A stretch of DNA of 64,000 nt, from NCBI GenBank assembly GCA_900472485.1, contig UCII01000005.1, positions 186,001-250,000 of the forward strand, in the 5' to 3' direction. Positions 29,191-37,623 of this stretch are shown here, in pieces. Made by a program: the position numbers and the translations under genes. Each line of letters opens with the position of its first letter. The first letter of the stretch is position 1. The notes beneath the pieces were generated by a model, which was given only the letters and a program-made list of their open reading frames with translations, was not told the origin of the DNA and searched no databases. The stretch is from Hyphomicrobiales bacterium (GTDB taxonomy: Bacteria; Pseudomonadota; Alphaproteobacteria; Rhizobiales; Rhizobiaceae).

Positions 29191-29583
29191 ATGTCGCTAG
29201 TCAGTGAAATCCCTGCCGCAGATCCCAGTCTCGTCGCCGAACACTATGCCAAGAGGCTCGGCTTCGAAACCGATTGCTCCGACGTCCACCAGTCCATGAC
29301 ATCGGGCAAGGTCGATTTCGTCCTGCTCGATGTCCGCGGCCCTGCCATGTTCCAGGAAAAGCATATCCCCGCTGCGATCAACTTGCCGCATGGCAAGATG
29401 ACCGCCAGGAAGATGGCGGAATGGCCTGACGATACACTCTTCGTCGTCTATTGCGCCGGGCCGCATTGCAATGGCACCGACAAGGCGGCTTGGCGCCTGG
29501 GCACGCTCGGCAAGCGCGTGAAGGTCATGATCGGCGGCATGACCGGCTGGGCCGATGAGAGTTATCCGTTCGAGAAGGGCTGA
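29191..29583 (+). CDS. Rhodanese-like domain protein
   Basis: 130 residues, with AAGGAG 6 bases before the ATG at 29191. A single rhodanese domain with LLDVRGPAMFQEKHIPAAINLPHG and catalytic cysteine in VVYCAGPHCNGT, where the active-site loop continues CAGPHC with a second cysteine. Rhodaneses carry sulfane sulfur as a persulfide. It is divergent from the GlxA-type regulator and probably under its control. A terminator follows. Confidence 0.92.
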   Translation: MSLVSEIPAADPSLVAEHYAKRLGFETDCSDVHQSMTSGKVDFVLLDVRGPAMFQEKHIPAAINLPHGKMTARKMAEWPDDTLFVVYCAGPHCNGTDKAAWRLGTLGKRVKVMIGGMTGWADESYPFEKG

Positions 29584-29589
29584 GCACGA

Positions 29590-29625
29590 GGGCAGAGCTG
29601 GCATATGTCGGGTCTGCCCGTTTTT
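29590..29625 (+). terminator. Rho-independent terminator after the rhodanese gene
   Basis: GGGCAG (29590-29595) pairs with CTGCCC (29614-29619), followed by GTTTTT. The loop is long (18 bases) and contains further short pairing. Confidence 0.65.
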
Positions 29626-29722
29626 GCGACACTGCAAAAAACTTCGGCATCTACGTCATTTACCTGTCGCGCCGCTTTCCTTTCCGTGACACTGTGCGAG
29701 TAAGCATAACGGGAACAAAAGT

Positions 29723-30772
29723 ATGATCCTCAATCCATTTGATGATGGCGTCGAGCGGCCGAAAGCGAAGATCGCCATCACCTTCACGCTGCTGATCGCT
29801 TTCAATATTGCCGCGTGGGCTTGGGCCTGGGTTGCCTTTGAAGACCGCCCGTCTTTGCTCGGTATTGCGCTTCTTGCCTATATGTTCGGCCTACGCCACG
29901 CTTTCGATGCCGATCACATCGCCGCCATCGACAATGTCGTGCGCAAGCTCATTCAGGAAAAGAAGCAGCCTTATGCCGTCGGCTTTTTCTTCTCGCTCGG
30001 TCATTCCTCGATCGTCGTGATCGCCTCGATCCTGATTGCCGCCACAGCCGCTGCCATGCAGAGCCAGCTCGATTCCTTCCACGATATCGGCGGCGTCATC
30101 GGTACGACGGTTTCAGCGGTCTTTCTGCTGCTGATCGGCATTGCCAATCTCTTTGTCCTCAAAGGTGTCTGGTCCGCCTTCAGACGGGCGCAGAGGGGTG
30201 AGCGGATCGCAGAGGAAGACCTCGACACGCTGCTTGCCGGCGGCGGATTTCTGGCACGCATCTTCCGTCCGATGTTCAAGGTCGTGACGCGTTCCTGGCA
30301 TATGTATCCGATCGGCTTCCTTTTCGGCCTCGGCTTCGATACAGCAACGGAAATCGGGCTTCTCGGCATTTCGGCCGCTCAAGCCGCGCAGGGCATGTCT
30401 TTCTGGACCATACTGGTCTTCCCGGCGCTGTTCACCGCCGGCATGTCGCTGATGGATACGCTGGATAGCACGCTGATGACGGGTGCCTATGGCTGGGCCT
30501 TCGTCAAGCCCGTGCGCAAGCTTTGGTACAATCTGACCATCACCGCGGCGTCAGTCGTCGTCGCCGTCTTCATCGGCGGCATCGAGGCCCTGGGGCTGAT
30601 TTCCGACAAGCTCGGCCTTGAAGGCGGCTTCTGGAGCTTCATCGGCGAACTCAATGACAATCTTGCCAATTTCGGTTTCGCCGTCGTCGGCATTTTCCTG
30701 CTGAGCTGGCTGGTTTCGACCGTGCTCTACAAAGTCAGAGGCTACGACAACTTGCAGATCAATCGTTCATGA
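29723..30772 (+). CDS. HoxN/NixA-type nickel/cobalt permease
   Basis: 349 residues with about eight membrane helices. The NiCoT signature is RHAFDADHIAAIDN, with the metal-binding H59, D64 and H65 (HX4DH). Further family motifs are FSLGHSSIV, LGFDTATEIGLLG and AGMSLMDTLDS. It imports Ni2+ and/or Co2+ with high affinity. No adjacent urease, hydrogenase or cobalamin genes are present, and no cobalamin or NiCo riboswitch was recognised upstream, so the metal cannot be named. Confidence 0.93.
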   Translation: MILNPFDDGVERPKAKIAITFTLLIAFNIAAWAWAWVAFEDRPSLLGIALLAYMFGLRHAFDADHIAAIDNVVRKLIQEKKQPYAVGFFFSLGHSSIVVIASILIAATAAAMQSQLDSFHDIGGVIGTTVSAVFLLLIGIANLFVLKGVWSAFRRAQRGERIAEEDLDTLLAGGGFLARIFRPMFKVVTRSWHMYPIGFLFGLGFDTATEIGLLGISAAQAAQGMSFWTILVFPALFTAGMSLMDTLDSTLMTGAYGWAFVKPVRKLWYNLTITAASVVVAVFIGGIEALGLISDKLGLEGGFWSFIGELNDNLANFGFAVVGIFLLSWLVSTVLYKVRGYDNLQINRS

Positions 30773-30857
30773 CGCATCATCGTCCCAGGGATCGGGCATA
30801 CCGTGACTGGAAATCGCCGTCCGCGGCTCCAGTTATAGGCGATGAGGGGCCACAATC

Positions 30858-31391
30858 ATGATCCACACAAGCAATGTTCGCAGCCTGGCGCTGGCAGCAG
30901 GCAGCCTATGCATCGTCAGTGCCGGCACGGCTTCCGCGCAAGCCGTCACGAATTGCCCGTTGCAGCCTGCTGTCAGCGCGACGCGCCAGATCTTGAATTG
31001 CGAAGCTGGACTTAGCATCATCGTCGAGCGCGGCGTGCACTATCGGCTTGCGGATCGGAACCGTGATGGCCATGTGGATGCTCTTGTGCTCGACGGCAAG
31101 GCAGCGCTGATCGATGTGGATGCCGGTCGCGTTCGGGGCGGATTCGAAGTGGTGACGCCACAGGCAATCGCCGCCGTGCGCGGCACGCGATGGGCCGTCG
31201 ACGTGAAGCGGGGCAACGCGTCTGTGCTTGTCTTGCGTGGCCGCGTCGCTGTCAACAAGATATCGACCGGGCAAGGGGTCACGCTCGGCCAAGGGCAAGG
31301 CGTCGATGTCGATCGCAGCCGCTTCCCATTGCGTGTCATCCAATGGGGACAGCCGCGCATAAACGCTCTGATGGCCCGCCTCGGTCAATGA
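30858..31391 (+). CDS. FecR-domain periplasmic protein
   Basis: 177 residues with a signal peptide ending GTASAQA. The FecR-like segment is FEVVTPQAIAAVRGTRWAVDVKRGNASVLVLRGRVAVNK, a beta-rich domain found in signalling and cell-envelope proteins. There is no FecI sigma factor and no TonB receptor nearby; instead a CHASE2-adenylate cyclase gene starts 12 bases downstream. Such FecR-CHASE2 pairings occur in other proteobacteria. The FecR protein is likely to be the periplasmic partner or input for that cyclase (inference). Confidence 0.85.
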   Translation: MIHTSNVRSLALAAGSLCIVSAGTASAQAVTNCPLQPAVSATRQILNCEAGLSIIVERGVHYRLADRNRDGHVDALVLDGKAALIDVDAGRVRGGFEVVTPQAIAAVRGTRWAVDVKRGNASVLVLRGRVAVNKISTGQGVTLGQGQGVDVDRSRFPLRVIQWGQPRINALMARLGQ

Positions 31392-31403
31392 GATCGCGAC
31401 GCC

Positions 31404-33263
31404 ATGCGCCGACCACCGCTGCAGACGTTGATTGCGCTTCTCTTGACTGCCGTCTGGGGACTGAGCCTCGGCATCGCGCATCTGCGCGGCGACATCCCCT
31501 TTGTCGACGGCGCCGAAGCGACGCTCACGAACCTCCGCAATACGCTCGGCGGCAGCTTACAGCCACCCGATCTCGTCACGATCGTTGCCATAGACGATGA
31601 GACGTCGCGTATGGCGGGACACTATCCTTTGCCTCGCGCCACGCTCGCCAAAATGATCGATGCCATCACCGCACTGGGGCCGAAAGCCGTCGCGCTCGAT
31701 CTGCTCCTGGTCGACGCCGGCGACAATGCCGACGATGCGGCATTGGAACAATCGCTCAAGCGGACCAAGGTTGTGCTGGCTGCGGCCGGTATCTTTCCTG
31801 AAAGCCGCCAGCGCGTCACGGAAGATAGCAAGGAACCTCTCGCCCGCGTGCCCAGTGCGCTGCAATTCCTCGAACCACAGCAGCGGTTCGCCGATGTCGC
31901 AAGCTATGGGATCGTCAATGTGCAGACTGACAAGGCGGGCACGCCGCGTTTCGTGCCGCTGCTGTTTCGCAGCGGCGAGCGGATCGAACCATCCTTTTCG
32001 CTGCGTGTCGTTTCCACCGCAACCAACGAGCAGACAACCGTCATCTCCGATCATATCAAGATCGGTGACAGGTCCATCCAGACCGATACCGGCTATCTCA
32101 TGCCGCTCTCCTTCTACGGCCCGCGCGGCACGATCCGCACCGTCAGTGCCAGTGCTGCGCTCAATGGGCAATTGCCGGAGGCTGCGATCAGGGATCACAT
32201 CGTCGTTATCGGCGCGACTGTTACCGGCGGTGGCGATGTCTTTCCAACACCCTTCGATCCCGTTCTGCCTGGTATCGAAGTGATCGCGACCTCGATCACG
32301 CATCTGATTGCTGGAGACGGCCTGGTGCGCGACCGCAACATCCGCTTCATCGATCTCTATTTCGCCATCGGTTTGCCGCTGCTTGTTGTCGGCCTTCTCT
32401 CCTGGCAACGCAGCACCATCGGGCTGATAACAGTCCTCGGCGTCGTGCTCATCTGGTTCGCGATCAATGTCAGCGCCTTCAAGCATGGGGTCTGGCTGAG
32501 TGCCGCCCTGCCGATTGCCGCGACCATGCCGCCGGCGCTGCTGTTCGGCGCAGCACAGCTTTGGTTCGACCGCAGGCGAGCCACGCGCTTCGCCGAGCAA
32601 AGCGAGCTCCTGCAGCGCATCGAGGCGCCCGGCCTTGCCGAACATCTCGCCCGTGATCCCGATTTCCTCGCAAGCCCGGTGCATCAGCAAGCTGCTGTCG
32701 TCTTCATTGATATTAACGGTTTCACGGGTCTCAGCGAAACGATCGGCCCGGCTGCCGTACGGGAACTCCTGAATGGCTTCTATAATCTCGTCGAGGAGGA
32801 AGTGACTGCATGCGGCGGTGCCATCACCAGCTTCATGGGCGATGGAGCGATGATCCTTTTCGGCTTACCGCAGCCGAAGCCGAGCGATCCCGCCGATGCC
32901 GCGCGTTGTTGCATTCGTTTGGCCGAGCGGATGAGAGGCTGGCTCTCGGCGCTGCCGGAGACGGTCGCGTCTCGCATCGGCTTCAAGATCGGCGCGCATT
33001 CCGGCACCATCGTCGCCTCTCGGCTGGGTGGTGGAGGTCGCCAGCAGATCACGGCAACTGGCGACACCGTCAACATCGCCAGCCGCCTGATGGAGGTCGC
33101 AGCCAGCAATCGCGCCGAAATCGCCATCAGCGACGAACTGCTGCTTTCCGCCGGTCGGGACAGCGCGCCTTTCAGTGAAGGGAGCCTCGATGGCCCGATC
33201 GAAACAGGCTTGCGTGGTCGCGCCGGGACCTTGGCCATATGGCTCTGGCGCAGCCGGCCGTGA
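31404..33263 (+). CDS. CHASE2-domain adenylate/guanylate cyclase
   Basis: 619 residues: N-terminal helix (about 7-25), extracytoplasmic CHASE2 sensor (about 35-300; VTIVAIDDETSR, GPKAVALDLLLVD), three membrane helices (about 310-395), then a class III nucleotide cyclase domain (about 425-610). The metal-binding aspartates are D436 (FIDINGF) and D480 (MGDGAM). The transition-state TGDTVNIASRL with Asn and Arg is intact, so it should be active. It turns a periplasmic signal into cAMP or cGMP. It follows the FecR gene by 12 bases and is very probably co-transcribed. Confidence 0.94.
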   Translation: MRRPPLQTLIALLLTAVWGLSLGIAHLRGDIPFVDGAEATLTNLRNTLGGSLQPPDLVTIVAIDDETSRMAGHYPLPRATLAKMIDAITALGPKAVALDLLLVDAGDNADDAALEQSLKRTKVVLAAAGIFPESRQRVTEDSKEPLARVPSALQFLEPQQRFADVASYGIVNVQTDKAGTPRFVPLLFRSGERIEPSFSLRVVSTATNEQTTVISDHIKIGDRSIQTDTGYLMPLSFYGPRGTIRTVSASAALNGQLPEAAIRDHIVVIGATVTGGGDVFPTPFDPVLPGIEVIATSITHLIAGDGLVRDRNIRFIDLYFAIGLPLLVVGLLSWQRSTIGLITVLGVVLIWFAINVSAFKHGVWLSAALPIAATMPPALLFGAAQLWFDRRRATRFAEQSELLQRIEAPGLAEHLARDPDFLASPVHQQAAVVFIDINGFTGLSETIGPAAVRELLNGFYNLVEEEVTACGGAITSFMGDGAMILFGLPQPKPSDPADAARCCIRLAERMRGWLSALPETVASRIGFKIGAHSGTIVASRLGGGGRQQITATGDTVNIASRLMEVAASNRAEIAISDELLLSAGRDSAPFSEGSLDGPIETGLRGRAGTLAIWLWRSRP

Positions 33264-33288
33264 TCAAACCAGCCTCGTTTGTCTGGTT

Positions 33289-33888
33289 TCATTCGTTCCA
33301 CATCGGAATGATCGAAATCACCAGCAGGCACGCAAGAGAGATATTGACCACCCGCCACTGCCATGCCGTTTTCAGCAGACGCCCGAGCATCTGCCCGAGA
33401 AGGCACCATACGGCGAGCGAGAAAGCTGCAATTAGGCAGAAGGTCAAACCGAGCAGAATTCCAAGTCTGATGGGGCTTTCTGTCAACGCAGCAAAAGAAG
33501 CGGCAGCCCCCATCGTCATGGCCCAGCCCTTGGGATTGTGCCAGAGCATCCAGACGCCGGCAAGGAAGCCTGTCGGCCTCACCATCTGCACGGCCTCGTG
33601 CGGCTGGCCGCTTCTGCCGATTCGAATAGCGAGCCAGATCAAATAGAGCGAGCCCAGCGTCTTCATGGCAATCTGCAGCATCGGCAAGGCCATCAAAACG
33701 CCGCTCAGCCCAGCTGCCGCCGCACCGGCCATCGAGCCCAGGCCGAAGGCAAAGCCGCCCATGACAGGTATCGAGCGGCGGAAACCGAAATGCGCGCCGG
33801 ACGCAGTCGCGAGCGTGGTCGCACCGCCCGGCGTTATGGTGGAAACCAATGCGAAGAGTAGCAGCGACAGCAAGGGTTCGATCGTCAT
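33289..33888 (-). CDS. LysE/RhtB-family amino acid exporter
   Basis: 199 residues from the ATG at 33886-33888 (AAAGG upstream); an in-frame ATG at 33936 lies too far into the shared promoter region. Five to six hydrophobic helices and the family signature near the N-terminus (VSTITPGGATTLATASGAHFG). Exports amino acids or homoserine-lactone-like compounds. It is divergent from a LysR-type gene with 95 bases between starts, the classic lysE/lysG arrangement, so that regulator probably controls it. Confidence 0.9.
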   Translation of the reverse strand: MTIEPLLSLLLFALVSTITPGGATTLATASGAHFGFRRSIPVMGGFAFGLGSMAGAAAAGLSGVLMALPMLQIAMKTLGSLYLIWLAIRIGRSGQPHEAVQMVRPTGFLAGVWMLWHNPKGWAMTMGAAASFAALTESPIRLGILLGLTFCLIAAFSLAVWCLLGQMLGRLLKTAWQWRVVNISLACLLVISIIPMWNE

Positions 33889-33960
33889 ATCCAGCCTTTC
33901 TCTAATTGAAAGGCATAGGCGGCGCTCCAGCATCATGAAATCGAATATTGAAGGATCGAT

Positions 33961-33979
33961 GCATTAGCAATTATAATGC
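33961..33979. promoter_or_regulatory. Dyad between the LysE and LysR-type genes
   Basis: GCATTA-GCAATTA-TAATGC is a perfect 6-7-6 inverted repeat ending 4 bases before the LysR ATG (33984), and it contains a TATAAT-like sequence. It fits the T-N11-A layout of LysR-type binding sites and would allow autorepression and divergent control. Confidence 0.45.
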
Positions 33980-33983
33980 CTGC

Positions 33984-34859
33984 ATGATCCGAAACTTTGA
34001 TATTGCCCTCATCAGAACCTTCGCCACCGTTGCCGATCAGGGCAGCATGACAATTGCTGCCAATATGCTGCATATGACTCAGGGCGCCGTCAGCCAGCAG
34101 ATCAAGCGGCTGGAGGACATGCTCGGCTGTACCCTGTTCGAGCGTGACAGGCGCGGATTGCGGCTGACGGAAGCCGGAGAACGCCTGCGCGGCAATGCCC
34201 GCCGCCTGCTGGTCTTGAATGACGAGATCTGGGACGACATGACGGAAAGCACGGTTCGCGGCGGCGTCCGGCTCGGCGTTCCCTATGATCTCGTTGGAGC
34301 AACGCTGGCGCCGGTGCTGAAATCCTATGCCGAGCGCCATCCGCAGGTGGAGATTTCGCTGGTCTGCGCTTCATCACCAGAACTGCTGAAAGAGCTGGGG
34401 AAGGGAGCTATCGACCTCTGCGTGGCGGAGGAACCATACGGCACGTCGAAGGGTGAATGTCTTGCTGTGGAACGGCTCGTCTGGGTCGGAGCGAAGACCG
34501 GCAATGCCCATCGCAAGGTGCCGCTGCCGATCTCGATGGTCGCCGATACGTGTGCCTTCCGATCGTCCGTCTTCGCGGCGCTCGGCAAGGATGGTCTGCG
34601 CTGGCGGACGGTTTTCGAGAACGGCAATATCGAGGCGACCACGGCAACTGTGCGTACGGACCTGGCCGTCACTGCCTGGCTCGCTTCGACCGTGCCGGCT
34701 GATCTCGATATCCTCACCGTCGAGCAGGGTCTGCCCGAATTGCCGGTCTTTTCGATCAATCTGCATTTGCCGAAGAGTGGCGCGACGCCACAGGCGTTGG
34801 AGCTGGCCCGCCATATCCGCGAGGGCATGATGCGGCCGCGCCAATCCGCGGCCGCCTAA
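33984..34859 (+). CDS. LysR-family transcriptional regulator
   Basis: 291 residues from the ATG at 33984; a longer start at 33948 would cover the dyad. N-terminal winged HTH: LIRTFATVADQGSMTIAANMLHMTQGAVSQQIKRLED. The C-terminal effector domain (about 90-285) has the periplasmic-binding fold. Divergent from the LysE exporter gene. By analogy with LysG it would induce export when an amino acid accumulates (inference from family and arrangement). Confidence 0.92.
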   Translation: MIRNFDIALIRTFATVADQGSMTIAANMLHMTQGAVSQQIKRLEDMLGCTLFERDRRGLRLTEAGERLRGNARRLLVLNDEIWDDMTESTVRGGVRLGVPYDLVGATLAPVLKSYAERHPQVEISLVCASSPELLKELGKGAIDLCVAEEPYGTSKGECLAVERLVWVGAKTGNAHRKVPLPISMVADTCAFRSSVFAALGKDGLRWRTVFENGNIEATTATVRTDLAVTAWLASTVPADLDILTVEQGLPELPVFSINLHLPKSGATPQALELARHIREGMMRPRQSAAA

Positions 34860-34882
34860 GTTCCGTCTTCCGATAGACTGGC

Positions 34883-35974
34883 TTATGCCGCCTTCGGCAG
34901 TGGGCCGACATAGCGCGACTGCGGGCGGATCAAACGTCCGTCAAGCGTCTGCTCGCGGGCATGAGCGATCCAGCCAACCGTGCGGCCGATCGCGAAGACG
35001 CCGGTAAACGAGCTGCGCGGGAAGCCAAGAGCGTCGAGCAGCAGGGCGGTGTAGTATTCGACGTTGACGTCCAAGGGCCGATCCGGCTTGCGCTCCTTCA
35101 GCAACGCCAGTGCCGCCGCCTCGATGGCTTCCGCCAGCGCGATGCGCCCGGCATCCGCTTGTCCGCTGGCAAAGATCGGCTTCAATGCCGTCTTCAGCGC
35201 ATCCGCGCGCGGATCGCGGACGCGGTAGATGCGATGGCCGAAGCCCATCAGCCGCTCCCCGCGATCGAGCGCGTCAGACAACCATGCGCGGGCATTTTCC
35301 GGTTTGCCGACACCATCAAACATATCGAGGACCGGGCCGGGGGCGCCGCCGTGCAGCGGGCCCTTGAGGGCGCTGATTGCTGCAAGCACGGAGGAGGTCA
35401 GGCCGGCCTGGGTCGAGGCGATGACGCGGGAGGCGAAGGTCGACGCATTCAAGCCGTGATCGGAAATCGTCACCAGATAGGCATCGAGGCCTGCCGTCTG
35501 CTCCGCTGTCGATACACGGCCCGTCAGCATGCGCAGGATATCACCGGATTGGGACAAGGATGCATCCGGCTTGATCGGTGCCTGGCCGTTCTGTAATCGC
35601 AAGATGGCCGGCAGGAAAACGGCCGGGGCCGCCATCAGGCGGATCGCGGTGGCGAAATCCTCACCATCAGCAACGCGCGCCAGCAAGGCCCGCACGGCAT
35701 CCACCGGCGGCAGTGCGAGCAGGGCGGCATCGGCAGCCTCAACATGCGGGAAAAGCGCAACGCGAGCCGCGCCGAGCTGAGCTCGGATGGAAGCCGCGTC
35801 GATATGTTCGTCAAACAGGCCATCCAGCAGCAGCGCCGCAACATCCTCGAAGCGGCTAGTCGCCACCAGATCATCGAGCGACACGCCGCGGATGATCAGG
35901 CGACCGGCAGCGCCGTCGACGTCGGACAGCTTGGTTTCTGCGGCAATGACATCTTCAAGACCACTTTTCATCAT
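34883..35974 (-). CDS. Citrate synthase/methylcitrate synthase family protein
   Basis: 363 residues (ATG at 35972-35974, or the next codon; AGGAGA upstream, favouring the second by spacing). Condenses oxaloacetate with an acyl-CoA. The two active-site histidines lie in SDHGLNAST and GFGHRIYR. The catalytic aspartate region reads DVNVEYY, with Glu at the position where classical enzymes have Asp (NVDF). Shorter than the main rhizobial citrate synthase GltA (about 430). Divergent from a second paralogue that carries an HTH. The true acyl substrate is not known. Confidence 0.85.
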   Translation of the reverse strand: MMKSGLEDVIAAETKLSDVDGAAGRLIIRGVSLDDLVATSRFEDVAALLLDGLFDEHIDAASIRAQLGAARVALFPHVEAADAALLALPPVDAVRALLARVADGEDFATAIRLMAAPAVFLPAILRLQNGQAPIKPDASLSQSGDILRMLTGRVSTAEQTAGLDAYLVTISDHGLNASTFASRVIASTQAGLTSSVLAAISALKGPLHGGAPGPVLDMFDGVGKPENARAWLSDALDRGERLMGFGHRIYRVRDPRADALKTALKPIFASGQADAGRIALAEAIEAAALALLKERKPDRPLDVNVEYYTALLLDALGFPRSSFTGVFAIGRTVGWIAHAREQTLDGRLIRPQSRYVGPLPKAA

Positions 35975-35991
35975 TGTTCTCCTTTGACTAT

Positions 35992-36045
35992 CCGATTAGA
36001 TCGGCTCTATTCCTATTGACGTCAATCTTGATGCAATTGATCAAT
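35992..36045. promoter_or_regulatory. Three palindromes in the divergent citrate-synthase promoter region
   Basis: CCGAT-TAG-ATCGG (35992-36004), ATTGACGTCAAT (36015-36026) and ATTGATCAAT (36036-36045). The last two share ATTGA/TCAAT half-sites, and their centres are 20 bases apart, about two helical turns, so two dimers could bind on the same face. All fall in the 81-base gap between the oppositely oriented citrate-synthase-like genes. The HTH-bearing paralogue is the natural candidate binder. Confidence 0.5.
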
Positions 36046-36055
36046 ATGAGGACCG

Positions 36056-37189
36056 ATGAGCTGGCTAACGGCGGAGCAGGCGTTGAACCTGTTGGGAACG
36101 AAATCACAGACGCTCTACGCCAATGTCAGCCGCGGGCGCATTCGTGCGAAAGCGGATCCCGCGGATACACGGCGCAGCCTCTATTTCGCCGATGACGTCA
36201 AACGATTGGCCGCCCGCCATGCCGGAAGGCGCAAGACAGAGGCGGTGGCCGCCGAGGCTATTCAATGGGGCGATCCGGTATTGCCATCGGCGCTGTCGAC
36301 CGTTTCGAACGGCAGGCTTTTCTATCGCGGCAAGGATGTGGCGATGCTTGCCGAAAGCGGAAGCCTCGAAGATATCGCGCTTCTGCTTTGGGACATGAAG
36401 CGGCCATTGCGATTCGAGCAAAGCGAGACTCGGCAGGAGCCGCCTTCGTTGGACAGCGCATTCTCCATGCTTGCCGAGCGCATAACGGGCGATCTGCCGT
36501 CACTGGGACGTTCGCTTCCTGCCCTGCAGAACGAAGCTGAAAGCGTGTTGAGTACGGTGGCCAAGGCACTGGCTCCCGGCCCATGGGATCAGCCGCTGCA
36601 TCGACGTCTCGCTACGGCCTGGAACCGTCCGGATGCCGAGGATGTGATCCGCCGTAGTTTCGTCTTACTAGCCGATCATGAGCTGAACGCTTCGACCTTC
36701 ACCGCGCGGATCACGGCGTCCGCCGGCGCGACATTATCTGCGGCCACTCTATCCGGTCTTTCGACGCTGACGGGGCCGCTGCATGGCGGTGCGTGGCAGA
36801 GCGTGCGCACGCTAATCGCGCGGGCAGCCACGACCGGAGTGCATGAAGCGGTGCGCAGCTATCTGGCGGAAGGGCGGCCATTGCCGGCTTTCGGCCATCA
36901 GCTTTATCCTGATGTCGATATCCGCGGAGAGGCGTTGCTTGGCTGCTTCACGCTGCCGCCGCTTTTCGCCAAGGTTCGCGATGTCGGCGAACAGCTGGTC
37001 GGTGAGCGGGTCAATATTGACTTCGCTTTGACAGCGATGACCCACGCCCATCATCTTCCGGAGGATGCGCCGCTGATCATTTTCGCACTCGCCCGCTCGG
37101 TCGGCTGGCTTGCGCATGCCATGGAGCAGGCCACCAGCGGCAGGCTCATTCGGCCGCGTGCGCGTTATGTCGGTCCGCCGGTACCATGA
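36056..37189 (+). CDS. Citrate synthase-family protein with N-terminal HTH domain
   Basis: 377 residues. Residues 1-60 (LTAEQALNLLGTKSQTLYANVSRGRIRAKADPADTRRSLY...DDVKRLAARH) look like a MerR/excisionase-type winged helix that reads DNA. The remainder is a citrate synthase fold with DHELNAST, AFGHQLYPD and VNIDFAL at the positions of the two histidines and the aspartate, so activity may be retained. The fusion suggests a regulator that senses acyl-CoA or an oxo-acid through the enzyme fold and controls the divergent paralogue (inference). The combination is known in proteobacteria but poorly characterised. Confidence 0.85.
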   Translation: MSWLTAEQALNLLGTKSQTLYANVSRGRIRAKADPADTRRSLYFADDVKRLAARHAGRRKTEAVAAEAIQWGDPVLPSALSTVSNGRLFYRGKDVAMLAESGSLEDIALLLWDMKRPLRFEQSETRQEPPSLDSAFSMLAERITGDLPSLGRSLPALQNEAESVLSTVAKALAPGPWDQPLHRRLATAWNRPDAEDVIRRSFVLLADHELNASTFTARITASAGATLSAATLSGLSTLTGPLHGGAWQSVRTLIARAATTGVHEAVRSYLAEGRPLPAFGHQLYPDVDIRGEALLGCFTLPPLFAKVRDVGEQLVGERVNIDFALTAMTHAHHLPEDAPLIIFALARSVGWLAHAMEQATSGRLIRPRARYVGPPVP

Positions 37190-37221
37190 TCTCATTCTTA
37201 CCGAGCGCAGGTGCTTTCTGC

Positions 37222-37605
37222 TCAACTCACCGGCAGGTGATAAACGGCTTCGACATTGTGGCCATCGGGATCAAGAATGAAAGCGCCATAATAGTTCGGA
37301 TGATAATGGGGTCGCAGACCCGGAGCACCGTTATCGATGCCGCCGGCGATGATCCCGACCCGATGGAACTCATCGACGAGCCCCCTGTTTGGGGCGGCAA
37401 AAGCGATATGGGCGCCTGTTTGCAAAGCATCGCGCTGACCAATCCAGAAGAAAGCCTTCTGGCCGATACCGTAACCCGCAAATCTTTCGCCTTCGGCATA
37501 AAGACGCTCTATGCCGATAGAGCGCAATATCGTGTCGTAGAAGATCTTCGATCGCTCGAGATCGCGAACCCCGATCGTCACATGATCGAGCACATCACCC
37601 TCCAA
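37222..37605 (-). CDS. VOC-family (glyoxalase/dioxygenase-like) protein
   Basis: 127 residues with two beta-alpha-beta-beta-beta modules. Likely metal ligands are His in LDHVTIGV, His in TGAHIAFA and Glu in HNVEAVYH. The C-terminal AFILDPDGHNVEAV pattern is the family hallmark. Single-domain VOC proteins act as dimers in isomerisation, dioxygenation or antibiotic resistance. Substrate unknown; it ends close to the convergent citrate-synthase-like gene. Confidence 0.88.
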   Translation of the reverse strand: MEGDVLDHVTIGVRDLERSKIFYDTILRSIGIERLYAEGERFAGYGIGQKAFFWIGQRDALQTGAHIAFAAPNRGLVDEFHRVGIIAGGIDNGAPGLRPHYHPNYYGAFILDPDGHNVEAVYHLPVS

Positions 37606-37623
37606 AAGTGAGATTGAGCTCTA

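Noticed and set aside
29584-29722. Possible cobalamin or NiCo riboswitch before the Ni/Co permease gene
   Set aside because: No B12 box or NiCo motif was found; the region mainly contains the rhodanese terminator.
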